Shown here: positions 15,579 to 23,531 of the stretch, piece after piece
Numbering within the stretch: the stretch's first letter is position 1
Layout of the letters: each line of letters starts with the position of its first letter
Assembly: GCA_947486185.1 (NCBI GenBank)
Contig: CANKTH010000020.1
Location: forward strand, 1-52,603
Direction: 5' to 3'
DNA length: 52,603 nucleotides
DNA from: Deltaproteobacteria bacterium
GTDB lineage: Bacteria; Myxococcota_A; UBA796; SXON01
Notes under the pieces: model-generated
Database searches by the model: none
Told to the model about the DNA's origin: nothing
Seen by the model: only the letters and a program-made list of their open reading frames with translations
Position numbers and translations under genes: made by a program

Positions 15579-18113
15579 TCAGAAGTCAATCACCGTCGGA
15601 TCGTCCTTCAACACCCGCGGCGGCACCGCGACCCGGGCCTCGGGCGGGCCATAAAGCGCGACATAGGTCGCATAGTAGCCCGTGACCTTCTTGACGTAGT
15701 CGCGGGTCTCGGTGTAGGGAATCTGCTCAACATAGGCGTCCATAGGGATGTTTTCGCCCCAAGGCCGCAGCCACGAGGACACGTTGTGCGGGCCACCGTT
15801 GTAGCTCGCGACAGCCAACGGAAACGCTCCGCCGAATCGCTCCATCAACTGCGACAGGTACCACACGCCATAGCGGATGTTCACCGAGGGATCATCCAGG
15901 TCTGACGGCGAATAGTGAGGGTCACCCATCAGCGCGGCCACGCGGCCGCCTGTCCGGGGCATCACCTGCATCAGCCCCATGGCGCCCACGGGCGACAGCG
16001 CCCACTGTCGGTAGACACTCTCCTGGCGCATAAGGCCCAGGGCCAGGAGCGGATCGATGTCATTTGCCGCGCCATGGCGGTACATCGCGTCGATGTGGGC
16101 GGTCGGGTAGACTGAACGAAGGGCCTGCATCCGCTCCTCTTCGGTCGAGGCCAGCTTGGTCGCCCCCCAAGAGAAGCGGGTGGCGTGGTGGTCATCGCGC
16201 ACCAAGAGGAAGATCGCGCGCCACTCGGCGACGCTGGGCTGCCACGCCCGATAGCGGGCGCCCAGGCTGTCGTTGCGGCTCTGTCCCGCTTCCCAAGCCT
16301 CGAACGCCCGGGCGACGAGCACGCTGGAGTGCCGGTAGATCCCCACCCGCCCCAGATCGGCCGCGGCCTGGGCCCACGGAAAGATATCGGCGTATTCTTC
16401 GCCCATTTCGTCGAGGAGGGCGTAGGCGCGCGCCGGATCCGCCAGGAAGTTGGCGCCGTAGCTGTCTGGCCGCCGATCGTAGGCGGGCACGGCGCTCGTG
16501 ACGGCCGGCGAAAGGATAGGCGCAGCCGCGGGCCCGGACTGGGTCAGCGCTCCCCACCGCAGCAGACTCCAGTCCACCACGTTGTCTCCCCGCGACGAAC
16601 CCGGGGCGGGCAGCGCCACCGGCACCGGGTTGAGCCCAACACGCGTGAGCTCTGGTAGGGTCGCCGCTGGCGGGCCCGGCCAGCGTCCTGCCCGCTCCAA
16701 CCAGTGGTTCCCAGTAGCTGGGGACCCGGCGCTGCGGATCAGGCTGGCGTACCAGGACATCGGCGCTTCCGCGACGATCTCGGCGCGCTGTTTTTCGGCT
16801 TCATCCTTACGTCCGAGCTGGTCGAGCGCCTGAGCGCGGAAGTAGCGCGCGGCCTCCGCCTCCTCGCCCCCCGCGGCGACGACGGCGTCGAGGCGCTTGA
16901 GCGCGTCGGGGGCACCGCCCGCCCGAAAGGCCGAGAAGGCCGCGAGCCACCGGGCCTCTTTCCCAAGCCCGCCGCCGCCTTTGGCGATCTGGTCCCAGGT
17001 CTCGCGCGCGTCACCGTAGCGCCCCGCCAAAAGCTGTGCGCGCGCAAGATCAAGCTTGATGGTGCGGAAGCGCCCCGAGGTAGGGTGGGCCTTGTTCCCC
17101 GCGAGCAGCTGATCGGCGGCCTCGGCCCATAGCCCTCCGCGAGCGAACGCCCGATACCGGCGCCAGGCCAGCTCCGGGTCGGGGCGCGCCTGGTATTGTT
17201 CCGCCAGGTTGGCAGCGACGGCCGCATACTGACGGGTGCTCCACTGAAACTCGTCTTCTTGCGACTCTACCCAACGCGCGATCTCCGGGTCGTCCTCGGC
17301 CCTCTTTGCGAGGGCGTCGTAGCGCGCGAGGGCATCGGCATCAAAACCGCAGCGCCGTCGTTCAGTCGCCACCTGACACTCCACGCTGGTCGTCGCGGGG
17401 AGGGCGGCGGGAAATCCCTTTCGTTGAAGCTCCTGAAGCTTCGCCTCTGCGGTGAGCCCCGTGGAGTGGTAGCTGTGGGAGAGGGCCAGAGAGACGAGGC
17501 TGGGGATCGCCGCGCTCGGCTGGCTTTCGGCGGTCGCAAGGGCCATACGGAGGCGCAAGGTCTCCTCGCGAGGAGAGTCCGGGTGTGCGTCAAGCCAGGC
17601 TTTGTACGCGGATATCGCAGCTCCGCCGCGGCCACCCGCGAGGTGCGCGTCTCCGATGAGCACCAGGCACTCGTCGGCGTGCTCCGCGGAGGGCCAGCTC
17701 TCTCGGTAGCTCACGCACAGGTTCGCCGCCGAACGATCGGCGCCCCGTTCGAGCTCCGCGACGGCCTGGTACCATGTGGCCCACGGCGCCACCGGCGTTC
17801 CGGCCGACCTTGCCTTGGCCAAAACTACGCTCGCGAGGCCGGGTTCACCCTGCTCCAGGTAGAGCACGCCGAGCGCGACCTGGGCGGCCGCGCGTGTGCG
17901 CCGGTCGACCTTGCTGTTCAGGCTCAACTGCTCGAAGTACCAGGTAGCGCCCGGGACATCCCCCTGAGTGCGCCGGCTGAGCGCCGCGCCGAGCAGATCG
18001 GTTGACAGCGGGACCTGGGCGCCCGGCGGAGCGGACGGCGCAACGGGAAACACCGTGCCCGGGGGCGACGCCGGCACCGCGGTGGCAAAGGCGAGAGCGA
18101 AGAGGACGATCAC
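15579..18113 (-). CDS. Slt-type soluble lytic murein transglycosylase with TPR-like superhelix
   Basis: The 844-residue protein has a signal sequence (MIVLFALAFATAVPA), about 600 residues of helical TPR-like repeats and a C-terminal goose-lysozyme-like catalytic domain (about 680-810). Catalytic Glu698 lies in LMRQESVYRQWALSPVGAMG, followed by LMQVMP, NIRYGVWYL and ASYNGGPHN, all standard Slt motifs. It cleaves peptidoglycan glycan strands to 1,6-anhydromuropeptides in the periplasm. The GTG start at 18113 is supported by the signal peptide; a GGTTAAGTA promoter-like element lies at 18132-18140. It is longer than E. coli Slt70 (about 620 mature residues). It precedes pfkA by about 50 nt. Confidence 0.92.
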   Translation of the reverse strand: MIVLFALAFATAVPASPPGTVFPVAPSAPPGAQVPLSTDLLGAALSRRTQGDVPGATWYFEQLSLNSKVDRRTRAAAQVALGVLYLEQGEPGLASVVLAKARSAGTPVAPWATWYQAVAELERGADRSAANLCVSYRESWPSAEHADECLVLIGDAHLAGGRGGAAISAYKAWLDAHPDSPREETLRLRMALATAESQPSAAIPSLVSLALSHSYHSTGLTAEAKLQELQRKGFPAALPATTSVECQVATERRRCGFDADALARYDALAKRAEDDPEIARWVESQEDEFQWSTRQYAAVAANLAEQYQARPDPELAWRRYRAFARGGLWAEAADQLLAGNKAHPTSGRFRTIKLDLARAQLLAGRYGDARETWDQIAKGGGGLGKEARWLAAFSAFRAGGAPDALKRLDAVVAAGGEEAEAARYFRAQALDQLGRKDEAEKQRAEIVAEAPMSWYASLIRSAGSPATGNHWLERAGRWPGPPAATLPELTRVGLNPVPVALPAPGSSRGDNVVDWSLLRWGALTQSGPAAAPILSPAVTSAVPAYDRRPDSYGANFLADPARAYALLDEMGEEYADIFPWAQAAADLGRVGIYRHSSVLVARAFEAWEAGQSRNDSLGARYRAWQPSVAEWRAIFLLVRDDHHATRFSWGATKLASTEEERMQALRSVYPTAHIDAMYRHGAANDIDPLLALGLMRQESVYRQWALSPVGAMGLMQVMPRTGGRVAALMGDPHYSPSDLDDPSVNIRYGVWYLSQLMERFGGAFPLAVASYNGGPHNVSSWLRPWGENIPMDAYVEQIPYTETRDYVKKVTGYYATYVALYGPPEARVAVPPRVLKDDPTVIDF

Positions 18114-18168
18114 GGCCAGACCCTTCTGGTGTACTTAACCTGAAGTCCGGTCTTGACGCGCCGGGGAA

Positions 18169-19650
18169 TCAGGGGATCCAGCACAGGCTTCGCCCGCTGC
18201 CGCAGCGGATGGTGGTGGGTCCGGAGACGGTGATGTCTCCGGACCACGTCGCCTGGTTCGAAAAGGTGGCGCTCACGGTCCATGTGCCGGGGACCAACCG
18301 ACCGGGCAGCGGGACCGTGCTGCTCCCGTTCTTCGCGGTCACGGCGACGGCGTCCCCCTGAATTGCGACCATCGTGGTCGCCGTCTGTCCGGCGCGCGCG
18401 GTCTCCGGAGCCCCTCCGGCTCGGGTCTCGGTCGCGGGCGCCGCGGTCGCGGTCGCTGCGGTGGGCGGGGGAGCTCCCGCGCCACGACTCCAGAAGTAAT
18501 AACCCGCGCCTGCCGCCCCGAAAACGAGGATGAGCGCTGCGGCGCCGATCCCCATCGCGCCGCCCGCCAGCCACAGACCGGCGCCACGCCGCCCGGCTCG
18601 TTCAGGCTGCGCGTCAGGGGCGGCGGCTTGTTTCCCGGGCGAAGCGGGAGCCGGGCTCGGTGCGGACGGGAGCGGCGGCGGCTGCCCCAGCTCTGACGCG
18701 CCGGTGTCCGCGGACATCTCCGCCAGGCGCCGCAGGGTGTCCGGGGCCCAACGGCGTAAGGCTGGTCCGGGCAGCGTAGCGGCGAGCTCGACCAGGCGGT
18801 CTTCGACCTCTGTCGCGGTCGGGCGCGCCGCCGGGTCTTCGGAGAGCATCTCGCTCACCAGGTCGCCGAGGTGAGGAAGGCTGGCCGCCAGCTCACGACG
18901 GCGGGCTTCATGGCGTTCCACCTCGATACTGAGCTTCACCCTCTTCCCAGTGAGCGCCTCCGCGATCACCACGCCCAGGGCGTAGATGTCCGTCGTCGAC
19001 TGTTCAGGGGGTAGCTCTCCCTCCAGCTCGAAGAGCAGCCGCACCCGCTCCGGAGGATAGTACCCCTGCGTAAAAAATAGGTTGGACTGTGTTTTTGCCT
19101 CGCGCCGGTCGAAGTGGGCGAAAGCGATACCAAAGTCGAGCACCTTGACGTCGCCCCGCGGCCCGATCCGGATGTTCCCAGGTTTGATGTCCCGGTGTAC
19201 CAGGCCCATCTCCCGGCCGGTCACCGGATCCCGCGCTCCGTGCGCGACCGCCAGCGCCGACGCGACCTCGGCGGCGATCTCGGCCATCACCCGCGGGGGA
19301 ACCGGGCCAATCCGCATCAGGCCCTCGAGATCGTCGCCTTCAACCAGCTCCATCACCAGCGCCGGCCGCCCGTCGAGCTCGACGAGGTCCTCCGCGAACA
19401 CGATCGCCCGGTGTTTGAGCGCGCCGAGAAGGCGCGCCTCGTCCCGCAAACGTTGTTCGTACTCGCGGCGGTCGGCCGCGGGGACGTCGGCCTGAGCATG
19501 GAGCAGCTTGACCGCGACGGTCTTGGTGAAGCCCGCGCTGCCTACCAGGCGCGCCCGCCACACCTCCCCAAAGCCGCCCCCGCCGAGCTTCTTGTCCAGT
19601 TCGTAGGTGCGACCCTCACTTTTCAGCGAGGTACGTGCGGTGATGGTCAT
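18169..19650 (-). CDS. Transmembrane Ser/Thr protein kinase
   Basis: The 493-residue Hanks-type kinase has a Gly loop GGGGFGEV (23-30), ATP-binding Lys48 in VAVKLL, catalytic loop HRDIKPGN (Asp154) and DFG (Asp172), all intact. After the kinase domain (about 15-295) comes a Pro/Ala linker, one membrane segment (about 359-387) and an extracytoplasmic tail of about 100 residues. The tail is Ala/Thr-rich and then beta-rich, loosely PEGA-like, ending with a Cys pair in RCGSGRSLCWIP. A TATGCT box at 19678-19683 and GGGAG upstream of the ATG support the start. It lies between the ALDH7/small-protein pair and the transglycosylase gene, all on the minus strand. Confidence 0.92.
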   Translation of the reverse strand: MTITARTSLKSEGRTYELDKKLGGGGFGEVWRARLVGSAGFTKTVAVKLLHAQADVPAADRREYEQRLRDEARLLGALKHRAIVFAEDLVELDGRPALVMELVEGDDLEGLMRIGPVPPRVMAEIAAEVASALAVAHGARDPVTGREMGLVHRDIKPGNIRIGPRGDVKVLDFGIAFAHFDRREAKTQSNLFFTQGYYPPERVRLLFELEGELPPEQSTTDIYALGVVIAEALTGKRVKLSIEVERHEARRRELAASLPHLGDLVSEMLSEDPAARPTATEVEDRLVELAATLPGPALRRWAPDTLRRLAEMSADTGASELGQPPPLPSAPSPAPASPGKQAAAPDAQPERAGRRGAGLWLAGGAMGIGAAALILVFGAAGAGYYFWSRGAGAPPPTAATATAAPATETRAGGAPETARAGQTATTMVAIQGDAVAVTAKNGSSTVPLPGRLVPGTWTVSATFSNQATWSGDITVSGPTTIRCGSGRSLCWIP

Positions 19651-19677
19651 CCGGCGAGGCTCCCAGCGCCAGCCGGC

Positions 19678-19683
19678 AGCATA
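19678..19683 (-). promoter_or_regulatory. -10-like box TATGCT of Ser/Thr kinase gene
   Basis: GGT followed by TATGCT (reverse strand) lies 27 nt before the kinase ATG at 19650, which has its own GGGAG site. The spacing fits a normal leadered promoter, overlapping the stop region of the small membrane protein gene. Confidence 0.35.
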
Positions 19684-19690
19684 ACCGTGT

Positions 19691-19837
19691 TCACCCGCCC
19701 TGTTGTTTGAGCAGATCCGCCCAGAGCAGCGACACCCCGTCGCGCACCATCGGCAGCTTGTTCCACGCGACCAGGACGATCACCGCCGCCGCCACCAGGG
19801 CGACGATGCCGACCTTTTGTGCGCCTTCCAAGCTCAT
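19691..19837 (-). CDS. 48-residue single-pass membrane protein coupled to the ALDH7 gene
   Basis: A 48-residue frame begins MSLEGAQKVGIVALVAAA, has one membrane helix (about residues 9-26, VGIVALVAAAVIVLVAW) and a short tail ending LLKQQGG. Its ATG overlaps the stop of the dehydrogenase gene as ATGA (19837-19834), so it is almost certainly translated. I do not recognise the family. It could anchor or regulate a partner at the membrane, but that is speculation. Confidence 0.65.
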   Translation of the reverse strand: MSLEGAQKVGIVALVAAAVIVLVAWNKLPMVRDGVSLLWADLLKQQGG

Positions 19838-21342
19838 CCGACGTCGAACCGGATGCCCTGGGCCAGCGGCAGGTCCGTGCCGTAGTTGAGGGTGTTGGTC
19901 TGCCGGCGCATGTAGGCCTTCCAGGAATCGCTTCCGGATTCACGGCCTCCACCTGTCTCTTTCTCGCCACCGAACGCTCCGCCGATCTCCGCGCCCGACG
20001 TGCCGATGTTGACGTTGGCGATGCCGCAGTCGCTGCCCTTCGCCGACAAGAAGAGCTCGGCCGAGCGGAAGGAGTTGGTGAAGATCGAGCTCGAGAGCCC
20101 CTGGGGCACGTCGTTCTGCATGTGGATCGCGTCGGCGAGGTCGTCGTACTCCACGACATAGAGGATCGGCGCGAAGGTCTCCTCGCGGCAGATCGCCATG
20201 TCCCGCACCGCCCGGATCAGCGTGGGTGCTACAAAATTACCGTGAAGCCGCCGTCCCCCCGCGAGCAGCTCACCACCCTGGGCCAGCGCCGTCGTGATCG
20301 CGTGTTCGTACGCCTCGACCGCGCCCGCGTCGATCAGCGGCCCCATGAGCACGCCCTCGGCCAGCGGATCCCCAACCTTGATCTGACCATACGCGGCGAC
20401 GAGCTTGGGGATGAGGGCGCCGCTGATGCTGCGGTGTACGAAAATGCGCCGGAGGGTCGTGCAGCGTTGTCCCGCGGTGCCGGCCGCCGCGAACACGATC
20501 GCGCGGGTCGCGAGCGCCAGGTCGGCGTCAGGCTCGACGATGATCGCGTTGTTTCCGCCCAGCTCCAGCAGACTACGCGCGAGCCGCCCCGCCACGACCT
20601 GCCCGACGTGGCGACCCATACGCACCGAGCCGGTGGCCGAGATCAGCGGCAACCGGGGGTCGCGGATCATCGTCTCGCCGACGCCGGCGTCGCGGCCGAT
20701 GACCAGTCCGAAAAGCCCGCTCCAACCGTGCTTCGCCAACACCTGCTCCGCCACCACGTGGGTCGCGATCGCCGTGAGCGGCGCCTTGAGCGAAGGTTTC
20801 CACACCACCGCGTCCCCACAGACGGCGGCGAGCATGGCGTTCCACGCCCACACCGCGTTGGGGAAGTTGAAGGCGGTGATCACCCCGATGGTACCGAGCG
20901 GGTGCCATTGTTCGTACATCCGGTGGGAGGGGCGCTCCGAGTGCATCGTCAACCCGTAGAGCTGCCGCGACAGGCCGACGGAAAAGTCGGCGATGTCGAT
21001 GCTCTCCTGCACCTCGCCCTGGCCTTCGGCGCGGATCTTGCCGACCTCGAGGCTCACCAGCTCACCGAGCTCCACCTTCACCGCCCGCAGGGCGTCGCCG
21101 ATCTGCCGGACGATCTCGCCACGACGTGGTGCCGGGAACATGCGCCACTCGGCCTGCACGCGGCAAGCTTCCGCCACCACCCGTTCATACTGGGCCACGT
21201 CGGCGAGCGCGACCCGCCCGAGAAGGGCTCCGGACGCGGGGTTGTGCACGTCGATCACGTCCGACGACGCGGGCAGGGCGGATCCCGCCCATGCGCCAGG
21301 GTTCAGGTCGGAAAGTCCAAGGCCGGTAAGTGAGTTGAGCAC
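19834..21342 (-). CDS. Aldehyde dehydrogenase of the ALDH7 (aminoadipate semialdehyde / piperideine-6-carboxylate) type
   Basis: The 502-residue NAD(P)-dependent enzyme has catalytic Cys294 in GTAGQRCTTLRR, general base Glu260 in LLELGGNNAI and Asn159 in AFNFP. The C-terminal signature SSSIFTNSF...SDCGIANVNIGTSGAEIGGAFGGEKETGGGRESGSD...YMRRQTNTLNYG is that of antiquitin/ALDH7 proteins (spaced here by dots). These oxidise L-aminoadipate 6-semialdehyde in lysine breakdown. No other lysine pathway gene is adjacent, so the substrate is inferred from family only. The GTG start at 21342 has AAGGA 7 nt upstream. GGTTATAGC at about 21364-21372 is promoter-like. It is coupled to the 48-residue membrane protein gene. 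Confidence 0.92.
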   Translation of the reverse strand: MLNSLTGLGLSDLNPGAWAGSALPASSDVIDVHNPASGALLGRVALADVAQYERVVAEACRVQAEWRMFPAPRRGEIVRQIGDALRAVKVELGELVSLEVGKIRAEGQGEVQESIDIADFSVGLSRQLYGLTMHSERPSHRMYEQWHPLGTIGVITAFNFPNAVWAWNAMLAAVCGDAVVWKPSLKAPLTAIATHVVAEQVLAKHGWSGLFGLVIGRDAGVGETMIRDPRLPLISATGSVRMGRHVGQVVAGRLARSLLELGGNNAIIVEPDADLALATRAIVFAAAGTAGQRCTTLRRIFVHRSISGALIPKLVAAYGQIKVGDPLAEGVLMGPLIDAGAVEAYEHAITTALAQGGELLAGGRRLHGNFVAPTLIRAVRDMAICREETFAPILYVVEYDDLADAIHMQNDVPQGLSSSIFTNSFRSAELFLSAKGSDCGIANVNIGTSGAEIGGAFGGEKETGGGRESGSDSWKAYMRRQTNTLNYGTDLPLAQGIRFDVG

Positions 21343-21444
21343 CAGTTTTCCTTCGCGGGCGGCGCTATAACCTGAGGTAGAGGGGCTGGGCGAGCCGCTT
21401 GGCGGCGGGGCTCCGGTGGGTGAAGTAGGCGGTGGGGAGGCAGG

Positions 21445-22425
21445 ATGTGGTGGTGGGTCGCGGCAGCTCTGGCGCAGGACGCGGTGACGCTCAAGGTGGT
21501 GAAGACCGGGCAGATCGGCTCCTCCAAACCGGGCTTACAGGTTGATCTCCACCTCGAGGCATCGCGGCTCGACATCCAGTTCGTCTGCGGCGGGAAGATG
21601 GTGGAGCATCATGGCCCGGCGGCCCTTGGGGCGACCGTGTCCCTGGCTATCGACGTTCCCGCCGGCCAACACACCTGTACCGGCACCTTGTCGGGAGCGT
21701 TCACCGATGGCAGCGAAGGCACGGTGCCTCTAAGTTTTTCGGTGCAGATGTTCGCTCCGTTGGTCGTGAAGCTCGAGCCGGGGAGCCTCGATCTCGACGG
21801 TCACCGCCTCGTCCTGGTGCTCGACCGGAAAGCCAGCAAGGTGGAGCTGACCATCTCCGGTTTAGGTGGCGAGGTATTGGGATTTGGCGAGGCGACCACT
21901 GCAGCGGCGGCCGGTGCACCCATCCCGGTCGTTTGGGAGCAGCGGTCGGGCGAGGTGCTGAAGATCCGCGCCCGGGCGTTTGACGCGGATGGTTACTGGT
22001 CGGAATTGGAGCTCTCGCCCTGGTCCTACACCATCCCCCATGAGGACCCGATCTTCGCCAGTAATCAAGCGGATCTGACCCCCTCCGAGGAGCCGAAGTT
22101 GAGCGCCGCCCTGACACGAGTCAAGGAGGTGCAGGCCCGATACGGCGCGGAGGTGGTGATCCGCTTGTATGTCGGCGGCTACACCGACACCGTGGGGGAC
22201 GCAGCGTTCAACCAGGAGCTTTCGGTGCGGCGCGCCCTCTCCATCGCGCGTTGGTTCCAGAGCCATGGGTTTGAAGGGGAGATCTTCTACCAGGGCTTCG
22301 GCGAGAGTGGCCTCGCGGTCCCGACGGGAGATCAGGTGGATGAAGCGCGGAATCGCCGCGTCGAGTATGTTCTGTCTGCCCAGACGCCCGTTCGAGGCCG
22401 GGCGTGGCTGCCCTTGGGCAAGTGA
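21445..22425 (+). CDS. OmpA-domain envelope protein
   Basis: The 326-residue protein has a very short signal-like start (MWWWVAAALAQ), about 190 residues of beta-rich sequence, then an OmpA C-terminal-like peptidoglycan-binding domain at about 205-312. That domain contains VGGYTDTVGDAAFNQELSVR, ALSIARWFQ, GFGESG and the NRRVEYVL signature. It probably ties an outer-membrane or periplasmic element to peptidoglycan. The ATG at 21445 is preceded by GGGGAGGCAGG. It is divergent from the ALDH7 gene across about 100 nt, which should hold both promoters. Confidence 0.88.
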   Translation: MWWWVAAALAQDAVTLKVVKTGQIGSSKPGLQVDLHLEASRLDIQFVCGGKMVEHHGPAALGATVSLAIDVPAGQHTCTGTLSGAFTDGSEGTVPLSFSVQMFAPLVVKLEPGSLDLDGHRLVLVLDRKASKVELTISGLGGEVLGFGEATTAAAAGAPIPVVWEQRSGEVLKIRARAFDADGYWSELELSPWSYTIPHEDPIFASNQADLTPSEEPKLSAALTRVKEVQARYGAEVVIRLYVGGYTDTVGDAAFNQELSVRRALSIARWFQSHGFEGEIFYQGFGESGLAVPTGDQVDEARNRRVEYVLSAQTPVRGRAWLPLGK

Positions 22426-22461
22426 GCGTGCCAATCGCGAGGAATGAGCATCACCTGGGGA

Positions 22462-23412
22462 TCAGGGGAGGGGACTCCTGGGTTTGGGCACGTAGAAGGC
22501 CCCGTCCGGCTTGACGTCCTGGCCCACGGACACGAGCGTGGTCGCGGTCGCAGCCCAACGGGCCTCAGTCATCACGCCGAGCCCATCGGTGCCGATGACA
22601 AAGGGACGTTGGGCCTCGGCGATACAGCGCATGCGTATCTCAGTCATGTCCGGATTGATCTTCGCAATCTCAGCGTTCGCTTTGGCAGGGTCTTTCAGGT
22701 AGGACTCCCATCCCAGACGCGATGCGCCGATAAAGTCCGCGACCCACGGCAGCTCCTTGTCCGCGCCGCGCACCACCACCAGGCTGTTGTAGGCGTCCCA
22801 CCCGGCGTCTCGGCCCGGGAGGAAGCCCGTCACCAGTCCGGCTTCTTTCGCCTGACAGGGCTCAGACGTGATGTATGCCTGCTGCACCAGACTGGGATCA
22901 GCGGCGAAGGCCCCGATCGAGCCGGTGGTGGGCACAGGGTTGACTTTGCCCTCCCAACCGTATTTCTGCCACAAGAAGCGCTGAAACGGAGAACCAGCTT
23001 CAATCGCCACGTTTCCGGTCACGTCCTCGTAACGCGCGGGTCCGCCCGTATGCGTCATGAGCCCGATAGGCGTGTGTTGAAACCCTGGGAAAACACCAAC
23101 GATATCCATGCCTTTCGCTCGGCGGGCCAAGACGTCGTCCGCGCCTGACACGGCGACTTCTGCCTGACCGGCAGCGACCATCTCTAGCACCGGCGCTCCC
23201 GGCAGGCCGGGGGTGACCGTCACGTCCAGGCCGCGCGCCGCATAGAGCCCCTCGGCAAGTGCTTGGTAATACCCGCCGAATTCGGGCTCCGCATACCAGT
23301 TGAGCAATACGCGGACTCGCTGGGGTGTCGCGGCAACCCCCACCTTATCAGCGGGTTCAACGTCGTGGTATGGGGGAGCCGAGGTAGTGCACGCGATCAG
23401 CAGCAGGAGCAT
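22462..23412 (-). CDS. NMT1/THI5-like ABC transporter substrate-binding lipoprotein
   Basis: The 316-residue protein has a minimal signal with lipobox (MLLLLIAC). The mature protein is of the NMT1/THI5-like type: VRVLLNWYAEPEFGGYYQALAEGLY, GLDVTV, VLEMVAAGQAEVAVSGADDVL. Family members bind pyrimidine precursors of thiamine, alkanesulfonates or similar small molecules for import. No permease or ATPase gene is adjacent. The ATG at 23412 is chosen because it gives the lipobox; a TAGACC box ends 5 nt upstream and no ribosome binding site fits. A longer in-frame extension to 24438 runs antisense through the upstream membrane protein gene and is rejected. Confidence 0.85.
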   Translation of the reverse strand: MLLLLIACTTSAPPYHDVEPADKVGVAATPQRVRVLLNWYAEPEFGGYYQALAEGLYAARGLDVTVTPGLPGAPVLEMVAAGQAEVAVSGADDVLARRAKGMDIVGVFPGFQHTPIGLMTHTGGPARYEDVTGNVAIEAGSPFQRFLWQKYGWEGKVNPVPTTGSIGAFAADPSLVQQAYITSEPCQAKEAGLVTGFLPGRDAGWDAYNSLVVVRGADKELPWVADFIGASRLGWESYLKDPAKANAEIAKINPDMTEIRMRCIAEAQRPFVIGTDGLGVMTEARWAATATTLVSVGQDVKPDGAFYVPKPRSPLP

Positions 23413-23417
23413 GCTCC

Positions 23418-23423
23418 GGTCTA
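23418..23423 (-). promoter_or_regulatory. -10-like box TAGACC of binding-protein gene
   Basis: CGGT then TAGACC ends 5 nt before the ATG at 23412. The same CGG.TAGACCGG pattern stands before cobT. It departs from TANNNT at the last base. A leaderless transcript is inferred. Confidence 0.35.
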
Positions 23424-23531
23424 ACCGAAACGGCGCCTGGGGCACCCTATGGATAACCTGGGGGCAACTTGGGGAGGGGCGTGCCACCATCCCCGCCAGG
23501 CTGTCCCGATGATCAACGTACAACGGTAGGT

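Noticed and set aside
19819..21333. A 504-codon plus-strand open frame opposite the ALDH7 gene
   Set aside because: It is a mirror of the dehydrogenase codons; the minus-strand product has a complete family signature.
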